In this document: positions 46,151 through 57,706 of the stretch, piece by piece
Numbering within the stretch: the stretch's first letter is position 1
How the letters are laid out: every line of letters begins with the position of its first letter
Source: Erodium maritimum
Lineage: Eukaryota > Streptophyta > Magnoliopsida > Geraniales > Geraniaceae
Length of the DNA stretch: 64,000 nucleotides
Direction: 5' to 3'
Assembly: GCA_963921825.1 (NCBI GenBank)
Contig: OY997590.1
Span: 56,472,012-56,536,011, forward strand
Program-made: the position numbers and the translations under genes
Notes under the pieces: model-generated
Databases searched by the model: none
Told to the model about the DNA's origin: nothing
Seen by the model: the letters and a program-made list of their open reading frames with translations, nothing else

Positions 46151-47361
46151 TGAGTGTGTGATCAGATCCACAGGCACAGACATTCAGAAAAAAAAAACCA
46201 ACATTACGCAATAGAAGGCAGAGACGGGCATATAAAAATATAAATATAAATATAAATAAATAAAAGTAAAACTAAAAATTAGTTAATTCATTGTTGAAAG
46301 TTAGAACACTTGTAATTATTGAATGATGTCTGTCTGTTCTGCGACTTTTTGCTCTTTTTTTCCTGTTTAATATTTTTTTTTGTGAAATACGCTACTAATT
46401 TCCCACGTCGTCTATATTATAATTAGTACTAGCAGTTAGAATATTTAATATTATTAACTAATAAACGTCAAACTAACGATTTAATAACCAACCAACTCGT
46501 AAATAGATAGGTTTTTAAAACAAAATATATTTTTTCGTCAAAAAAAAACAAAATATATTTATGGGCCAATTATAATATTAAAAAAATGAGTATGTATTAT
46601 TTAATACCCTTTAATGTTTGCATCGGCTTGTAAAACATTTATCAGCAAGTTATATGATTAAACTAATTCTTAGAATTGAAGCAATTTAATTACAATACAG
46701 GTAATGAAACCTGGGTGGCTTTTGATGATTAATATTAATTTTATTACATTACATTGACAGATTGTAGTTAATTATGGACAAGCATGCTTAAGAGGATAAT
46801 TGTACAAGAAAACAGTAAGGATGATTATTAAAATAATCCCAAAAGCAGGCCAGATCAGATCTTCTGTTACATCCATTTGGTCTTATTATATGAACTTATT
46901 CCCTTTTACCTAAAATATATAATTGATTAAATAAATGGAATCTTAGTTGAGTCGGTCTATCTTATCTTAGTAACCATCTGAGGCCTAATTCTTTTCTATT
47001 AATGCAATTAGTTGATTAAGCTGGTTCTGTTATATTACGCCATAAGCAGGGATAAAAAGGGTTGACAATGGTAGTTGAATGCGAGATTTGGAAAATAAAT
47101 GTTTGTTTTTATAACCAAAACTGTGGTCGAGAGAGAGACAACAATTTGTAAAGCTTTCAAGATAGAATTCCTCATCTTTTTCTTTAGCAGAATAGGTCAT
47201 ATATGGTATAAAGCTACAAGCTTAGATTTGCCTCGCTATGGTGTAACACATTTATTGCAATGAAAGCGATTCGACATAAGTCATGTCCTTCGCTCAACAG
47301 CTTCTCATTTGAACGTTGAAGGTGTAGATTCAATAGATAATTTATCTATATATGTTCTTTG
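46151..47361. other. AT-rich spacer without a gene
   Basis: AT-rich sequence; no coding frame, RNA gene or terminal repeat recognised. Confidence 0.5.
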
Positions 47362-47674
47362 ATTTTATCTATGTTTTTTTTGAGCGAAAGAAAAAATTTC
47401 ATTTAATAATTCAAACTGCATAAAATTGCATTGAGGAACAGGCTCCTCGACTACTGAGCTAGGGTCAGATAGAATGAACATAGGTTCTCTGACCCTTTTG
47501 GTACCATAATCGCAACCGACGGTGTTTTGGTGCCACACGGACAATGAAAGAAGATAAACGGAGAGACAAGAAGACCAGAGATCTCTATGGACCTCAACAG
47601 TAAAAGTGATGGGGGAGGCAGCGCATCATACAAGGACCCCTCCCAGATCGTGTCCCAGATGCATGTGTCAGTAC

Positions 47675-48603
47675 TCATTCCTTCTGGCGGGGATGCTTGC
47701 CCGCCCTAGCTTGATCATCCCGGAGATCCCCGATCGCCGGCCTTTTGTGAATACTCTGGCCAATCCCCAGGCCAGTCGCTCCAGCTAGTATTGCCCCCGT
47801 TGCTCCCTCGTCCACACGAACTCCTGCAATCTGAGTGGGTCGTTGCAAAACCTCTAGGCAAGAGACCGAAGGCTGAGGTGGAGCCCTACTAGTCGAGCCC
47901 TCAAAATCTGAATAGGAAGTAGAGGGCTGATGTGGGGCCCTACTAGGCGACCCCTTAAGCTTCAACCGAGGGGCATGGGAGTCCGGGGAGTTTTGGACAA
48001 GTGCAGATACCCTGTCGGGCCAAAACCCAGGGGGTTTAGGCAAACTGGGCGTTTCCCCCCAGTCTGTGGCATATTGGTTGACCTGCTTCTCCTTATCGTA
48101 TTCCAGCATGAAAGATCCAAGTCGAGGTGGACCTTGAACCACCCACGTACAGTCCTTCATGATATGACCTATCCGGCCACAATTATAACAGGAGTTTGGA
48201 AGCTTTGAGTACGTGAGTTCCACACTGAAGGGGTCTGGAAACTTTGGAAATCGGAGCATCAACCCTTTCCTTAGGGGTCGATCTAAAAGATGCCAGAATC
48301 GAACCTTGACAGTCCCTCCCCAGCATATACCCCACTGGTCACATGGGACCTCTACACACATTCCCAAGGCATCCCCAATAGAGATACCCGTCTCCCTTGT
48401 CCAAACCAGGGGCGGTATTCCCCTAGCATGGACCCACAACTACACTCAATCCAAGGCGGGCAACTCCCGAGCGCAAGGATCCAAATCTCCCAACAAAGGA
48501 CCCGGCCATCGAAGCACCATGGCTCATTACGTCGGACCCACGCCCTAGATTCCGACGACCGAAAATAGAAGCCGAATAGTCTCGACCCTATGTCCTTGAC
48601 CAC
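47675..48603 (-). pseudogene. LINE ORF1, DUF4283 and CCHC part
   Basis: The frame at 48603-48352 (WCFDGRVLCWEIW) shifts into the frame at 48439-47675. The latter reads WVHARGIPPLVWTRETGISI, a VKVRFWHLLDRPLRKG stretch, the knuckle CYNCGRIGHIMKDC (perfect C-x2-C-x4-H-x4-C) and a Pro/Ser-rich tail ending KHPRQKE. DUF4283 with CCHC is the usual ORF1 of plant L1 elements and acts as a nucleic-acid chaperone or RNP protein. The frameshift near 48440 inactivates this copy. Confidence 0.85.
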
Positions 48604-49052
48604 TAGCCCTTCTACAGCCTTACCTCATGCATTGGTAATGACCCGGAGGAACATGTCCTTCCGATGGGGTTTGGGTGACCACATGCGACCTAGCAGCCCC
48701 CACTGTTGACGAGCTAGTGTCGTTGCCGTTGTTGTCCGGGACGCCGGGACCACCACCTCAATTTCCTCCTCCTCTTCCAAAGAACAGGACGAAAGTCCGT
48801 CCTACAGACCTTTCAAGGACGCCTGGAGCTCAGCCTCCATGGAAGTCCCAACCGAAGGGAATTCCTCTACAAGACGGTGTTTCGCTGGGTCCCGGGTCAT
48901 CCCTAGAGGAGTAGTTAGGGCCACTGGTATGATCGGGCGGTTGGCCGGGTTGGGAAGACATCGCCTTAGTCCCAAAGCCAAAGCCTTCGTTTTAGGAACT
49001 CCTCCATAGGGGCCTTTCCTTTCGCATGATCTCTCTGTAGGACGGGAGGTTC

Positions 49053-49709
49053 CTATGGTTGAATCCCCACTTCATCAGATGTGGGAATCACCACCTGTGC
49101 CCACGTAATTTTGGGAATCGGCGTCCGAACCGGGTCGAGTTTCGGAAGGGGCGTAACCCTAGGTAAGATCGGGGTAACCCCGAGAACGGGCGGAACCATA
49201 GAGTTCACAATACCCACATCGATAGGTACCCCAGCCCTAGACTTTCGTATCTCCACGCCATTGTCCATCGGAACCCTAGGGTTCCCGTTATCACGGATCG
49301 AAACCAGAGCAAGGTCGTGGCCGATTAGGGAGCCACTAAAGAGGGATTGAGGGGAAGAGGGAATAGGTTTTGGGGGTGGTAAGGAGAAAAGGCCATTACT
49401 TGGAGAAGAAGGTACCCTAGGTTGGCGCAACGACCGACCCCTCTTCGGCTTAGGAACCGATACCAGAGGTGCCGAACCAAAGGAGAAGCCTCCTATGGGA
49501 TCGGACCTAGGGTTAGAGGGGCTGTAGGGTGGTGAAGTCATGGTAGCCTTGGGTTTATGGCGACGACGGACCTTCTCCCCCATCACAACAGTAGGGCTAG
49601 GGGAAGGGAGACGGAGGAGAGGACCACTGGTAGGAGCAGCGGCTTCTGGAGCAGGCATCATGGTGGTAGCAGACGCAGCAGTGACGGAGGTAGGGGTAGA
49701 AAGCACCAT
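49053..49709 (-). pseudogene. LINE ORF1, N-terminal Pro/Ser-rich part
   Basis: Open for 218 codons from ATG 49709 (MVLSTPTSVTAASATTMM). Proline, serine and basic residues dominate, ending TWAQVVIPTSDEVGIQP. WAQVV is a recognisable ORF1 word just before DUF4283. The TGA after GIQP and later changes separate it from the rest of ORF1 at 48603. Confidence 0.75.
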
Positions 49710-49796
49710 AACGACAGACGCGAACTAGGGCTAGAGAGGATATCAAAGGTGAGAGAGTTTATGTCTATAGTCAATAAACTGTATTTTATCTATGTT

Positions 49797-50305
49797 CTTA
49801 ATGAAGTAAACATTTTAAATAATGAAAATTAATAAATCCAATTAAATATAATTAACATTAATAAATTTTTAGAATAAAAAATACATTAATGAAATATATT
49901 TTGGCCCGTTTATGTTTAAATATCATTACATTTTGTTATGATTTGGTTAATTAAATTAAAGGACAAATCGCCTAGATTCCCCTCTTATCTTTAAAACTGC
50001 GAGAACTCATCCTAACCATACACTCTTAAGATCTGGCATTCACTATGATGTCACATCACCACCCCAATCCTATCCAAATTCACGTCACTTTCATTTTTTC
50101 TCACACAAGTAAGGGCATATTTGTAGTAACATGGTGTCATGTGGACAAGTGTACATTATTATTCTTAATCAACTCACTAATATAATCATTTCCGCTTCGT
50201 TTCAACTCCGATTAACTTTAAACTTGCGCCAATATTTTTATTTTTTCAAGTGCTTTAAATGAATATCAGTGATGAATATATTTTGAAGCACGAAAATAAA
50301 TTAAA
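49797..50305. other. AT-rich spacer without a gene
   Basis: Nothing recognised between the LINE-type element and the minisatellite. Confidence 0.45.
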
Positions 50306-50730
50306 CCGGGCTGATAAAACTATTGTTGGGTATTGATAAATCTTCACTAATAAATGTTTCTTATCGGGGTGATAAAACTATTGTTCGGTGTTGATAAAAC
50401 TAGTGTTTAATATTGATAAAAAAAACATATGTTGGGGTGATAAAACATGTGTTCTGAAGTGATAAAAAACAAGTGATGAAGTAATAAAAACATATGTAAT
50501 GTGGTGATAAACCTAATGTTTAGGGTTGATAAAACTAGTGTTCAATGTTGATAAAACACATGTGATGAGGTGATATAAAAACAAGTGATGAGGTGATAAA
50601 AATCATGTTAAGTTTTTGTAAAATTGAGTGATAAAACTACTGTTCCTCGTTGATAAAACTAAGGTTCAGTGTTGATAAAACTAAAGTTCAGTGTTGATAA
50701 AACTAGTGTTCAGTTTTGATAAAAATCACA
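50306..50730 (+). repeat. 22-bp minisatellite (GTTGATAAAACTAGTGTTCAGT type)
   Basis: About 18-20 degenerate units of roughly 22 bp, all containing (G/T)TGATAAAA. The last three (about 50648-50713) are almost perfect: GTTGATAAAACTAAGGTTCA, GTTGATAAAACTAAAGTTCA, GTTGATAAAACTAGTGTTCA. Units become more diverged to the left. It adjoins the primer-site side of the copia LTR at 50806. Confidence 0.88.
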
Positions 50731-50792
50731 CAGATATAATTTCAGCACCAAAACTGAAAATTTCAGCCATTGTAATTCTCGTAGGTAGTCAA

Positions 50793-50804
50793 GCTCTACT
50801 ACCA
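50793..50804 (-). other. Degenerate Met-initiator primer binding site
   Basis: The minus strand reads TGGTAGTAGAGC next to the LTR end, against TGGTATCAGAGC at 63136-63147. This identifies the LTR at 50806-52288 as a 5' LTR on the minus strand. Confidence 0.7.
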
Positions 50805-50805
50805 A

Positions 50806-51099
50806 TGTTGGGTCTCGTGGTCATGGAAAATAAAAACACAAAAGATGTAGCTGAATCAACCACGAAACTCACTAGAAAACACTACCAAAGTATGAAATAC
50901 AAGTCTGAAAATTCAGCTTGAGTTTTAAAATCTTACCAAGTAATTTGTTGAATTTCAAGAGGAAGAACACCAAGCTATTAATGGCTTCAGACACTTGGAT
51001 GCCTATGTATCCTCAACGGAATTAAAGCCAATGTAGTTCTTGAGGTTATGAACTCAAGAACATGCAATAATGGAGCTCTCTCTCTTGGGGGTTCCGACC

Positions 51100-51130
<31 letters not shown>

Positions 51131-52288
51131 TGGAATTTTTTCACTTGCATGTGTTAAGTTTCTAACACTCTTGCATGTAGAGTTAAGTGGTATACATCAC
51201 CCCACTTACTCTCCATGTCATGCCAAATGTCCTTGTTAATTAGGATAATGGACATGATAAACTCAACCAGTGGTATACATCACCCCACTTCCATCTATTT
51301 AACTAACAAAACCACTTGGTCAAACATTGACCATTTGGCTCTTGTTGGGCCTAGGCCATATGGGCCATCCATGGGTCTCTCAACGAGAGCCCATGCCGTG
51401 CTCAACATATCATATCCCGTCCACTTCGATAATGTCTCATATTATCCGACAAGGTCAATCGTTAGACTCCAAGTCACGACTCGATCCCCTTGATCCTAAT
51501 CACTCTTGGGCACATGAACCAAAACCCAGTTTTGGTCATGTCCCGAGACAACTTCCTCCAGGTCAAACTTCATTGATGTTCTATAGAGATATAACCGTTG
51601 GTGTGACCCTTAGGTTTATGCATGTCGGTAGATCAACGTAAAACCCCAATTTACTTCATTCTACCCTAGTGGAAACTAAAGAGACTTAGTATAGCCTGAC
51701 ACTACATAACGAATCGACCCTTTGTCGATTCTAACTTTTCTAGTCGTCCCTGTCATTATCCTTTTATCACTGATATCCTGATTGAGATAAGGCATAGAGT
51801 TGTCATCCTTATTATTCTCAATCACTATTCCTTGATATGTGAGATGACTGAATATATGATACCTAGTATCATGTGCATGACCATGCTATTCTTTTAGTTA
51901 CTCTCGATCAAGCGGTCGAGAATCGGTATTTTTCCCATACCGTAGTATGAGGGATAAATCCCTTAGTCGTCTCTCGTGTTACTCATGAAGTCTGTCCCTA
52001 AGCCAATCCTAGCCGTTATGGAAGGTCAACCACGTACAACGTTAGGCTCATGTCAAACTTAGTTGTTTATTACATAGTAATCACAAAGACTCCTCAGTCT
52101 AAGGATACATGACAAGCCACGACTTTGAGTATTCAAGGATGATCGTCCAATATCATGTCATACATGATATCTATGATCAGACTCCAAAACGCATTCCAAT
52201 GACTAACAGAACTAAGTCATAAAGAGTCATCTTTCATACTAGTCCCTTTTAGTGAAGCTTGTTGACTAAGGGCCTCATCGAGTGTGAT
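50806..52288 (-). repeat. Copia 5' LTR, truncated at its outer end
   Basis: Reverse copy of the LTR family at 61447-63134. It begins (inner end) with TGTTGGGTCTCG and matches until about 52288, where homology stops about 160 bases short of a full LTR. A (GAA)n tract lies at about 51101-51128. The internal domain expected to its left is replaced after about 70 bases by the minisatellite. Confidence 0.87.
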
Positions 52289-54515
52289 AACCTGTTTTGG
52301 ACCCCTAAACCAGAAATGAGTCCAGAAAGGTCAAGGAATCGCGTCTCCGATTCATGGCTACCAAAGCTGAACCCATCTCCCAACACCCGTTATAGACCCA
52401 CTCACAGCTCCTATCTCGCCTAAGCCCGTTCAATGGTGTCTCTGTGATAAAATCGGGGGATTTCAATTCTGGTCAGATCGAGGTCAAAATGAGATAGGTG
52501 AGAGGGTTGTAGATGACAATTCAGCTCTAGTATGAGGATGTAGTGAAGCATTTCAAGGTGAATCGGATGTTTTGTGGGTTGAGTAGTACTATCTGGTAGA
52601 GGTTTGTGGGCAGGATGAGGTATGTGAAAGGGTTGCAAATGATGATTCAGGCTTGAATTTTTTTAATGATAAATTTTATAATAATTGTTGAGAAAAAAAA
52701 ACGATGAAGGACGAGTTGTTTCCCATATCGAACAAATGATCTTTCACAATATGTAAAAAATTCAGGGAATAAATAATTATAAATTCAAAAAAATTAAAAT
52801 TTATAAAAAAGAATTTAAAAAGTGAAACCTTATATATGATAAAATTGTTTTGTAGGGTTCTCTCATCTCCTCTCTCTTCCCACCGCCTATCGCTTCCGTT
52901 ATAGATTCGGCTCACGCTACCCTCATGCTCCGCCCCATCATGTCGACTCTAGATGTCACGACAACGGGACTACTCCACCATGTGGCAACTACTAGGACCC
53001 TTTCACCCAACACCCATGTCCCCTCACCACTGCACCTGCACCCCCATCTCGAGTCATGCCTCCGGCCCCATCAAGAGAGTTTATTAAACCATTTCGGAAA
53101 GGAAATGGTGACCTCAGCCCCCTCTTCTCACCTCAAGCCTGATCTAGTTAATCACTATGACCGATCAATCTTTCCACTCACCCAATCTATCAGGTATTTG
53201 AGTCCATCGCCTCATGTGTGGGAAGGAAGGGGGTCATCACCATAATCCTTCATGTTGTGCCGAAAGGTCTACAATACACACCACTAGATTCACCCGGGAT
53301 ACAACAGGACCATCCCCGAGCCTCCCCCCCCCCCCCCCCCCCCCTCGCCCAATTCCAAAGCCCAACCACCCTTACCCTATCAGATTCCATTTTATCAACC
53401 ATGTAAACCTCGACCTGATGGGGCATGAAGGGATGACCCAGATAGGCCTTAATTGGATTACACGAGTACCATGGATGCCGACCCTCCTGTAATAATAATT
53501 GGGATACATGATCCCGAGTGGATCGCCTAAACTGCTCTGACAAGTGCAACCCCATACTGGGGCGAACTTGCAAGCTCCCACCCTCTGAAACTAAGACACT
53601 TATTTTTCAAGGGGGTAGTAGCGGGGAATATTTCCTAGCCCTCGGCATGCTAGAAATGAACCCCTCGGTGGAACTCGCGTCTTGGCCCCTGTACACGATC
53701 CACTACCTACCTGATCGACGACCCGAGAGACGACCCTTCCGAGTGACCGGTTCTAAAACTCTCCTACAAGATATGACACGAGCCACCACGTTTCTCATGA
53801 GCAAGCAATGCATAAGACCACAGGGCTGTAGGACGTCATTGGGAAAGCCGATAATGAGGTCCCACTAGACGACCTCGAGTCCCCCCTCCCACCCCGAACC
53901 CGCCAATATACATTTCCCGGGAGCTGGGCAACGCAGCAGTGACCCAACAATACAAGATCTCCTGACTATACCACGAGAACATCCTTGGTACTGGAATAAT
54001 GTGTGCCTCTGCTCGGTACCACAACCCCGTCCAGTTGGGGGTGAATGACCAAACAAGGCAACGACCATACAAGACCTACACCTCCTACCTAATCAGGAGA
54101 AGCCTCGCGTGTGCTCCAGATATCTGGATGGGCCGACACCTAGGGATGTAGTTTACCCGACCATAATCAATGCAAGGACTGCTCCGTAGTCCTGCCTAGG
54201 AATATGATCGGGTTAACTCGCAACGAATCGTGCATGGGGATGCATGATTTGCCATGCCATCGTCGGTGTGACCCCAATGACCTCCCCCACAATATTTGGT
54301 GTTCTCCCTGGCTTTCTATTATCCCATCAAGATGATCGTTATCGATACGCACAACTTCAGGTCGAGTCAAATATTGTGTTTCATGTGCTCCTCCCTAGTA
54401 GCCACCCCAATATCTACGAAGTGTTCGCTACATGCCCCTGGTTCACCGGTTTATTACTATAGGGCTAGTGTCTATTGCCTACGGGCCAAGATTCTAGTCT
54501 TTCCCTTTAATTTCC
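52289..54515 (+). other. Unrecognised decayed coding-like sequence
   Basis: 52860-54480 is GC- and C-rich, with CT-rich leader-like sequence at 52860-52900 and many short open frames on + (for example 53518-53868, MDRLNCSDKCNPILGRTC ... SVELASWPLYTIHYLPDRRP). A poly-C run of about 20 lies at 53326-53344. The texture resembles the ORF1-type pseudogene at 20.3-22.4 kb, but no domain was recognised. 52289-52660 is unassigned. Confidence 0.35.
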
Positions 54516-54859
54516 TTTTATTTTAGGTTATTTACGATAAGGTACCCAAATGATTCGTCCACGAACGATAAGGTACCCTTATGATTTTTTTTTCCAATAT
54601 GGTACCCAAATGTTTCGTCCACGAACGATTTGGGTTAATGGGTTAAAAAAGTAACAGAATAATGTGAAAAGACCAATTTACCCTTATGTTGATTTAGTTG
54701 ACTTTTGACTTTACTGTGGAAAGACCACTTTATCCCTCAAATTAAAAGTTTTATATATTTACTGATTTTTTGAAAATTTGAAAATTATATATTTTTATAA
54801 TACTGAAAAAATATATATTTTTATATATATTTACTTATTCACTTACATTTTTTTATTTC

Positions 54860-54862
<3 letters not shown>

Positions 54863-54903
<41 letters not shown>
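54863..54903. repeat. (AT)n microsatellite
   Basis: About 20 uninterrupted AT units inside the left arm of the MULE. Confidence 0.95.
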
Positions 54904-54906
<3 letters not shown>

Positions 54907-55009
54907 ATTTCATAATAATCCTAATAATTTTTATATAATTTTTTTTCATTTTGAATATAAAAAAACTAATTCTTAATTCCATTTTTTACAAAATTTTAAT
55001 TGAAAAAAA

Positions 55010-55790
55010 AATTATGACTCGTCTTCTTCATCAATGTTCTTCGTGAGTTCAGATTCAAGAACAACAACCCAAAATCCTCAACCCTTGTCTCGATTAATCC
55101 CTCCGTTCATTTCTTTGAAACCAGTTCAGCTTCAATAAAAGAATCAAACGAACAGCAACCAAAATCCCCAATTTCCAGAATCAACATAGAAATCAAACGC
55201 CCTTGCTGGAGAATTTCGAACGAGGGTTGAAATTGAAACCCATTTCCGACGAGGGTTGAAGCAGGGACGGCGAGGGACTGAGGACGACGAGGGGCTGAGG
55301 ACGACGAGCTCTAGCTCCAGATCTGAAGTGTGGATGCGGCCATGTGGCAGCAGACGAGGGTCCGGCCGTTCTCGCCGCCGTCAAGTATTCGTCTCCGCCA
55401 CCCCAAGCTTCTTCTCTGTTCGTCTCATAGTTCGCCCAAATCCCAAACATTCGTCGTGGTTCTCGCTGTCATGGATGAAGGTGTGGTGCGTAGATGGGCC
55501 TTGTGATGGCCGGAGGAGACACCATAGCTTGCTGAGAGGGATGAAGAAGGAGAATCGCAGTGGAGATTGAAGCGGCAAGGACGAGCGTCGAAGCTTCAGA
55601 TTTCAAGCGGCGGTGATGGGACTTTGATGGCGTGACAGGAGATTCAGAAGCGGAAAAAGCAGACGAGGAGTAGTCCGGCTGTCTTCTCCGGCGTGGTATC
55701 GACGAGGTGTAGTCCGGTTGTCTTCTCCGGCGTGGTTTCGACAAGGTGCAGTGATGAAGGAGACGGAGTTCAGATCTAGAATAGAGATGG
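55010..55790 (-). other. GC-rich cargo of the MULE, probable host-gene fragment
   Basis: Composition changes abruptly from AT-rich to about half GC. The minus strand has a leader-like start and an open frame 55744-55469 with a direct repeat (PRRRRQPDYTSS then PRRRRQPDYSSS) and a hydrophobic stretch. The plus strand is also open (55256-55570). The source gene was not recognised. Pack-MULEs typically hold such 5'-end, GC-rich gene pieces. Confidence 0.5.
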
Positions 55791-56180
55791 ATAGATTGGA
55801 TAAAGTAGGGATGGGTATATATATCAGATTAAGTTTAGAATAGTTTTTTTTTGTTTCTTATGCTTTATAATTATTTATTAAATTATTTTAATTTTATAAT
55901 TATTTCTTAAATTTATTATTATTAAACAAGGGTAAAATGTAATTTCATATGTACAATTTATAAGGATATAATAAGGAAGGGTAAACTCGTCATTTCACAC
56001 TCCACTTAACTGCACATGAATGATTTGGAGGAATATTCCGTTAGTTTTCTAACGGAACATGCCAATTCTGTCCGTGGACAAATCATTTGGGTACCAAATT
56101 GGTCATTTGAAACATATGAGTACCATATCGTTCGTGGACGAAACATTTGGGTACCTTATAGTAAATAACCCTTTTATTTT

Positions 56181-57690
56181 AATTCTTGCTTTTATATTCC
56201 TAATGGCACTCTTAGCTTATTGTATGTACTATGTGTTTATTAATAAAATGTCTTATTGTGATAAAAAAAACAAAAAAATGAAATAGTATTTATTTCTACA
56301 CAAAATTGTAAAAAAACAATTATTAATTTTTTAGAAAAAATAAACAAAAATCAGAAAAATAATATTATTAAACTTAATTTTTTATATTAATAAAAAAGTA
56401 AATAAAAGTTAATGATGATTTTTTTAAAGAATTAATGATTATTATTATTATTATTATAAATTAATGAATAATGAATTTTTAAACAAGTAATGATGAAAAT
56501 GGGTAAAATAGTCATCCAACTCATAAGGTCTATTAGTTTGAAATATAAAAGGGTAAAAAAATCATTTTACATCATTTTGTTAGTTTTCTGACCCCAAATA
56601 CATTAAAGGTTCGTGTATCGAACAAAAGGTACCAAAATGATCATTTTCAAACATGTGGGACCTTAAGGTCCGTGGATCGAATAAAAGGGTGCCAAAAAGT
56701 ATTTACCCTTTATCTTTGATATGGTGTACCACTTTTATATAAATTAAGTACTTACGAGGTAAAATTATATCGATATTTAATTATTATAAAATATAGTAAT
56801 TAAATAAATATATAAAATATATAAGGCTTGGTCGAACACCCTTATGGCCCAATAAGGGGTTCGGCCAACCCATCATACTATATATTTCTACAACTCCTAA
56901 TTTCTACAACTCTAATCCCCAACCTACAACAAATTCAAAAAAAAAAAAAAACTAGTTCTGTAAAACCCCCAACCCAGCAAAATTTGACTTTGACTTATGC
57001 ATATGATTCTTCTTCTTTTAGGTTACATCTACATTGACAAAAGGAACATGATTCAGATCGAATTCGAATTCATATACTGAAACACACAAGATAATTGAAA
57101 ATTGTACCAATATCGAGTCCCAGACCTTGTGGATGTGCCTCTACACACCCTTGAGCTTCAAATCAACCTGAAAAATCAAATTCCACCTAAACCCCATATT
57201 TCTCAGCAACCAAACAACAAAATCAAGCACTACCCACCAAGTTGACCTGTTTCAGGTTGCAGAAACCCTCGTAGACAGCCAAAACTGAATCGAATGTCTT
57301 TAGAAGAGACATCATAGACGATTTGTTCTCTAAAAGCACCAAATAAAATTAAAATCAACACTTCAAAATCCAAACCCAGATACAGAAAGTCCTCTAGAAA
57401 ACGAAACCGAGCATAAAGATCAGAGCTTTTTCGAGCTTTACATGTGGGTATGTTGATGACGTGAATGGCGACCATCCTCACCGCAACCAGCACCACCGTC
57501 TCATCGTCGCCGTACTCACCTCCGACCTCGACCGTCAAGCCAGAGCGTTTTGGTCGCCGTGAATATGCCTCGCCCACAACCCTGTTCTTCCTCGAGCAGT
57601 GTAGATCTAGAGAATTGCAAGAGATCTTCAAGCTAATTCTTTGTTGAGCAGTTGGGAAAATGGGAAGATGAATGTGTAGGTTTTAGAGAT
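56181..57690. other. AT-rich spacer with a MULE arm and a possible gene fragment
   Basis: 56500-56708 looks like the right arm of a further relative of the MULE family (GGTCCGTGGATCGAATAAAA, then GCCAAAAAGTATTTACCC) without a matching left arm. 57060-57650 is GC-richer. On the minus strand it has a leader-like start near 57650, a 133-codon frame (57631-57230) and a possible donor after CCCACATG (TAAAG follows). No protein family recognised. Confidence 0.4.
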
Positions 57691-57706
57691 ACTAGGTTAG
57701 GTTATT

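Larger units (their letters stand above)
47376..49782 (-). mobile_element. ORF1-only LINE-type retroelement, 2.4 kb
   Basis: A 14-bp duplication ATTTTATCTATGTT flanks the insert (47362-47375 and 49783-49796). The minus-strand 3' end is an A-run (CTTTCGCTCAAAAAAAA), as expected for target-primed reverse transcription. It encodes a LINE ORF1-type protein in two parts, but no endonuclease or RT. A shorter relative lies at 57707-58666. Confidence 0.85.
54525..56171. mobile_element. MULE with internal cargo (Pack-MULE-like), 1.65 kb
   Basis: Left end AGGTTATTTACGATAAGGTA, right end (reversed) GGGTTATTTACTATAAGGTA, followed inside by CCAAATGTTTCGTCCACGAA. A perfect 9-bp duplication TTTTATTTT flanks it (54516-54524 and 56172-56180). 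The inverted-repeat ends match the MITE at 23922-24925. Between AT-rich arms it holds a GC-rich block (55010-55790) that does not look like transposon sequence. Confidence 0.9.
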
